From assembly GCA_003439945.1 (NCBI GenBank), contig QVRM01000313.1:867501-931500 (forward strand): a DNA stretch of 64,000 nucleotides. Direction: 5' to 3'. This DNA is from Dermanyssus gallinae. Lineage: Eukaryota > Arthropoda > Arachnida > Mesostigmata > Dermanyssidae. Below the pieces are notes generated by a model. It was not told the DNA's origin, did not search any database, and was given only the letters and a program-made list of their open reading frames with translations. How positions within the stretch are numbered: position 1 is the stretch's first letter; each line of letters begins with the position of its first letter. A program made the position numbers and the translations under genes. Of this stretch, positions 63,746-64,000 are shown piece after piece.

Positions 63746-63780
63746 ATAGTAGTAGTAGTAGTAGTAGTAGTTGTTGTTGT
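63746..63780. repeat. (TAG)n/(TTG)n microsatellite
   Basis: About eight TAG units pass into TTG units, just upstream of a SINE. Confidence 0.9.
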
Positions 63781-63789
63781 TAATGTGCA

Positions 63790-63975
63790 GTCGAGCTCGG
63801 TGGCGTGGTGGATTAAGTCTCCGCCTCGCAATCGGAAAAGACACAGAGGTGCGCGGGTTCGAGCCCCACCGTTGCACATTTGTATTTATGGGGGTCCGTC
63901 TATGAAGCTATGTGAAAAACAGTTCCGTAAACGTTAAATCTTGGCTGATGGTCAGCACGAAAACTTTTTAGTTGT
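63790..63975 (+). mobile_element. tRNA-derived SINE, family 2, copy 2
   Basis: The better preserved of the two copies. A box 'ggtggcgtggtggatta', B box 'gggttcgagcccc', then the shared body ('ttgcacatttgtat', 'ttggctgatggtcagc'). The body ends in a T-rich/TTG patch. The tRNA-like head lacks a pairing acceptor stem. Confidence 0.8.
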
Positions 63976-64000
63976 TGTTGTGCGTCATGTCATCTGCTTT

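Noticed and set aside
63793..63880. Functional tRNA gene at the right end of the window
   Set aside because: tRNA-like promoter only. The body matches another SINE copy at 49.55-49.74 kb and the cloverleaf is not closed.

Overview
This is a TE-rich window from an invertebrate animal genome, possibly an arthropod; the species cannot be named from sequence alone. The evidence is GT-AG introns in a cytochrome b561 gene, metazoan-type non-LTR retrotransposons, Tc1 and mariner DNA transposons, tRNA-derived SINEs, and very many (TA)n and (AAT)n microsatellites. No rRNA, CRISPR or bacterial-style operon is visible. The only host gene I can support is a four-exon part of a cytochrome b561 (ascorbate-dependent transmembrane ferrireductase family) at 48,532-51,217 on the + strand. 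Its 5' exon(s) were not found.

Layout. 0.1-2.4 kb: two decayed R1/Jockey-like non-LTR fragments. 3.3-6.7 kb: a nearly complete AP-endonuclease non-LTR element (family A). 7.5-18.3 kb: a nest of retroelements with a restriction-like endonuclease (REL) signature, packed between (AAT)n tracts and containing a 4,981-bp tandem duplication that looks perfect. 18.3-20.6 and 24.1-26.6 kb: two diverged copies of a non-coding segment (repeat G). The second copy keeps the apparent empty (AAT)n site into which the REL nest was inserted in the first. 21.3-22.6 kb: another REL remnant fused to a family A fragment. 27.2-29.3 kb: a GC-rich, low-complexity island that may hold an unrecognised first exon.

31.9-32.7 kb: a palindromic fold-back element. 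34.1-35.8 kb: a Tc1 element with about 200-bp inverted repeats. 36.7 kb: a SINE. 38.5-40.1 kb: a REL remnant. 41.9-45.2 kb: a second, larger relative of the fold-back element. It carries a transposase remnant and is split by a REL retroelement flanked by a 12-bp target-site duplication. 45.3-46.6 kb: a complete but dead mariner. 48.5-51.2 kb: cytochrome b561, with SINEs in two introns. 55.3-60.5 kb: two copies of non-LTR family B in opposite orientation, with their 5' sides facing each other. 63.8 kb: another SINE.

The most distinctive pattern is a split by element class. REL retroelements are repeatedly bounded by (AAT)n tracts, while the TA-targeting DNA transposons sit at or inside (TA)n tracts. 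Every transposase or reverse-transcriptase frame seen carries at least one disabling change or truncation, so I see no element here that is clearly autonomous.
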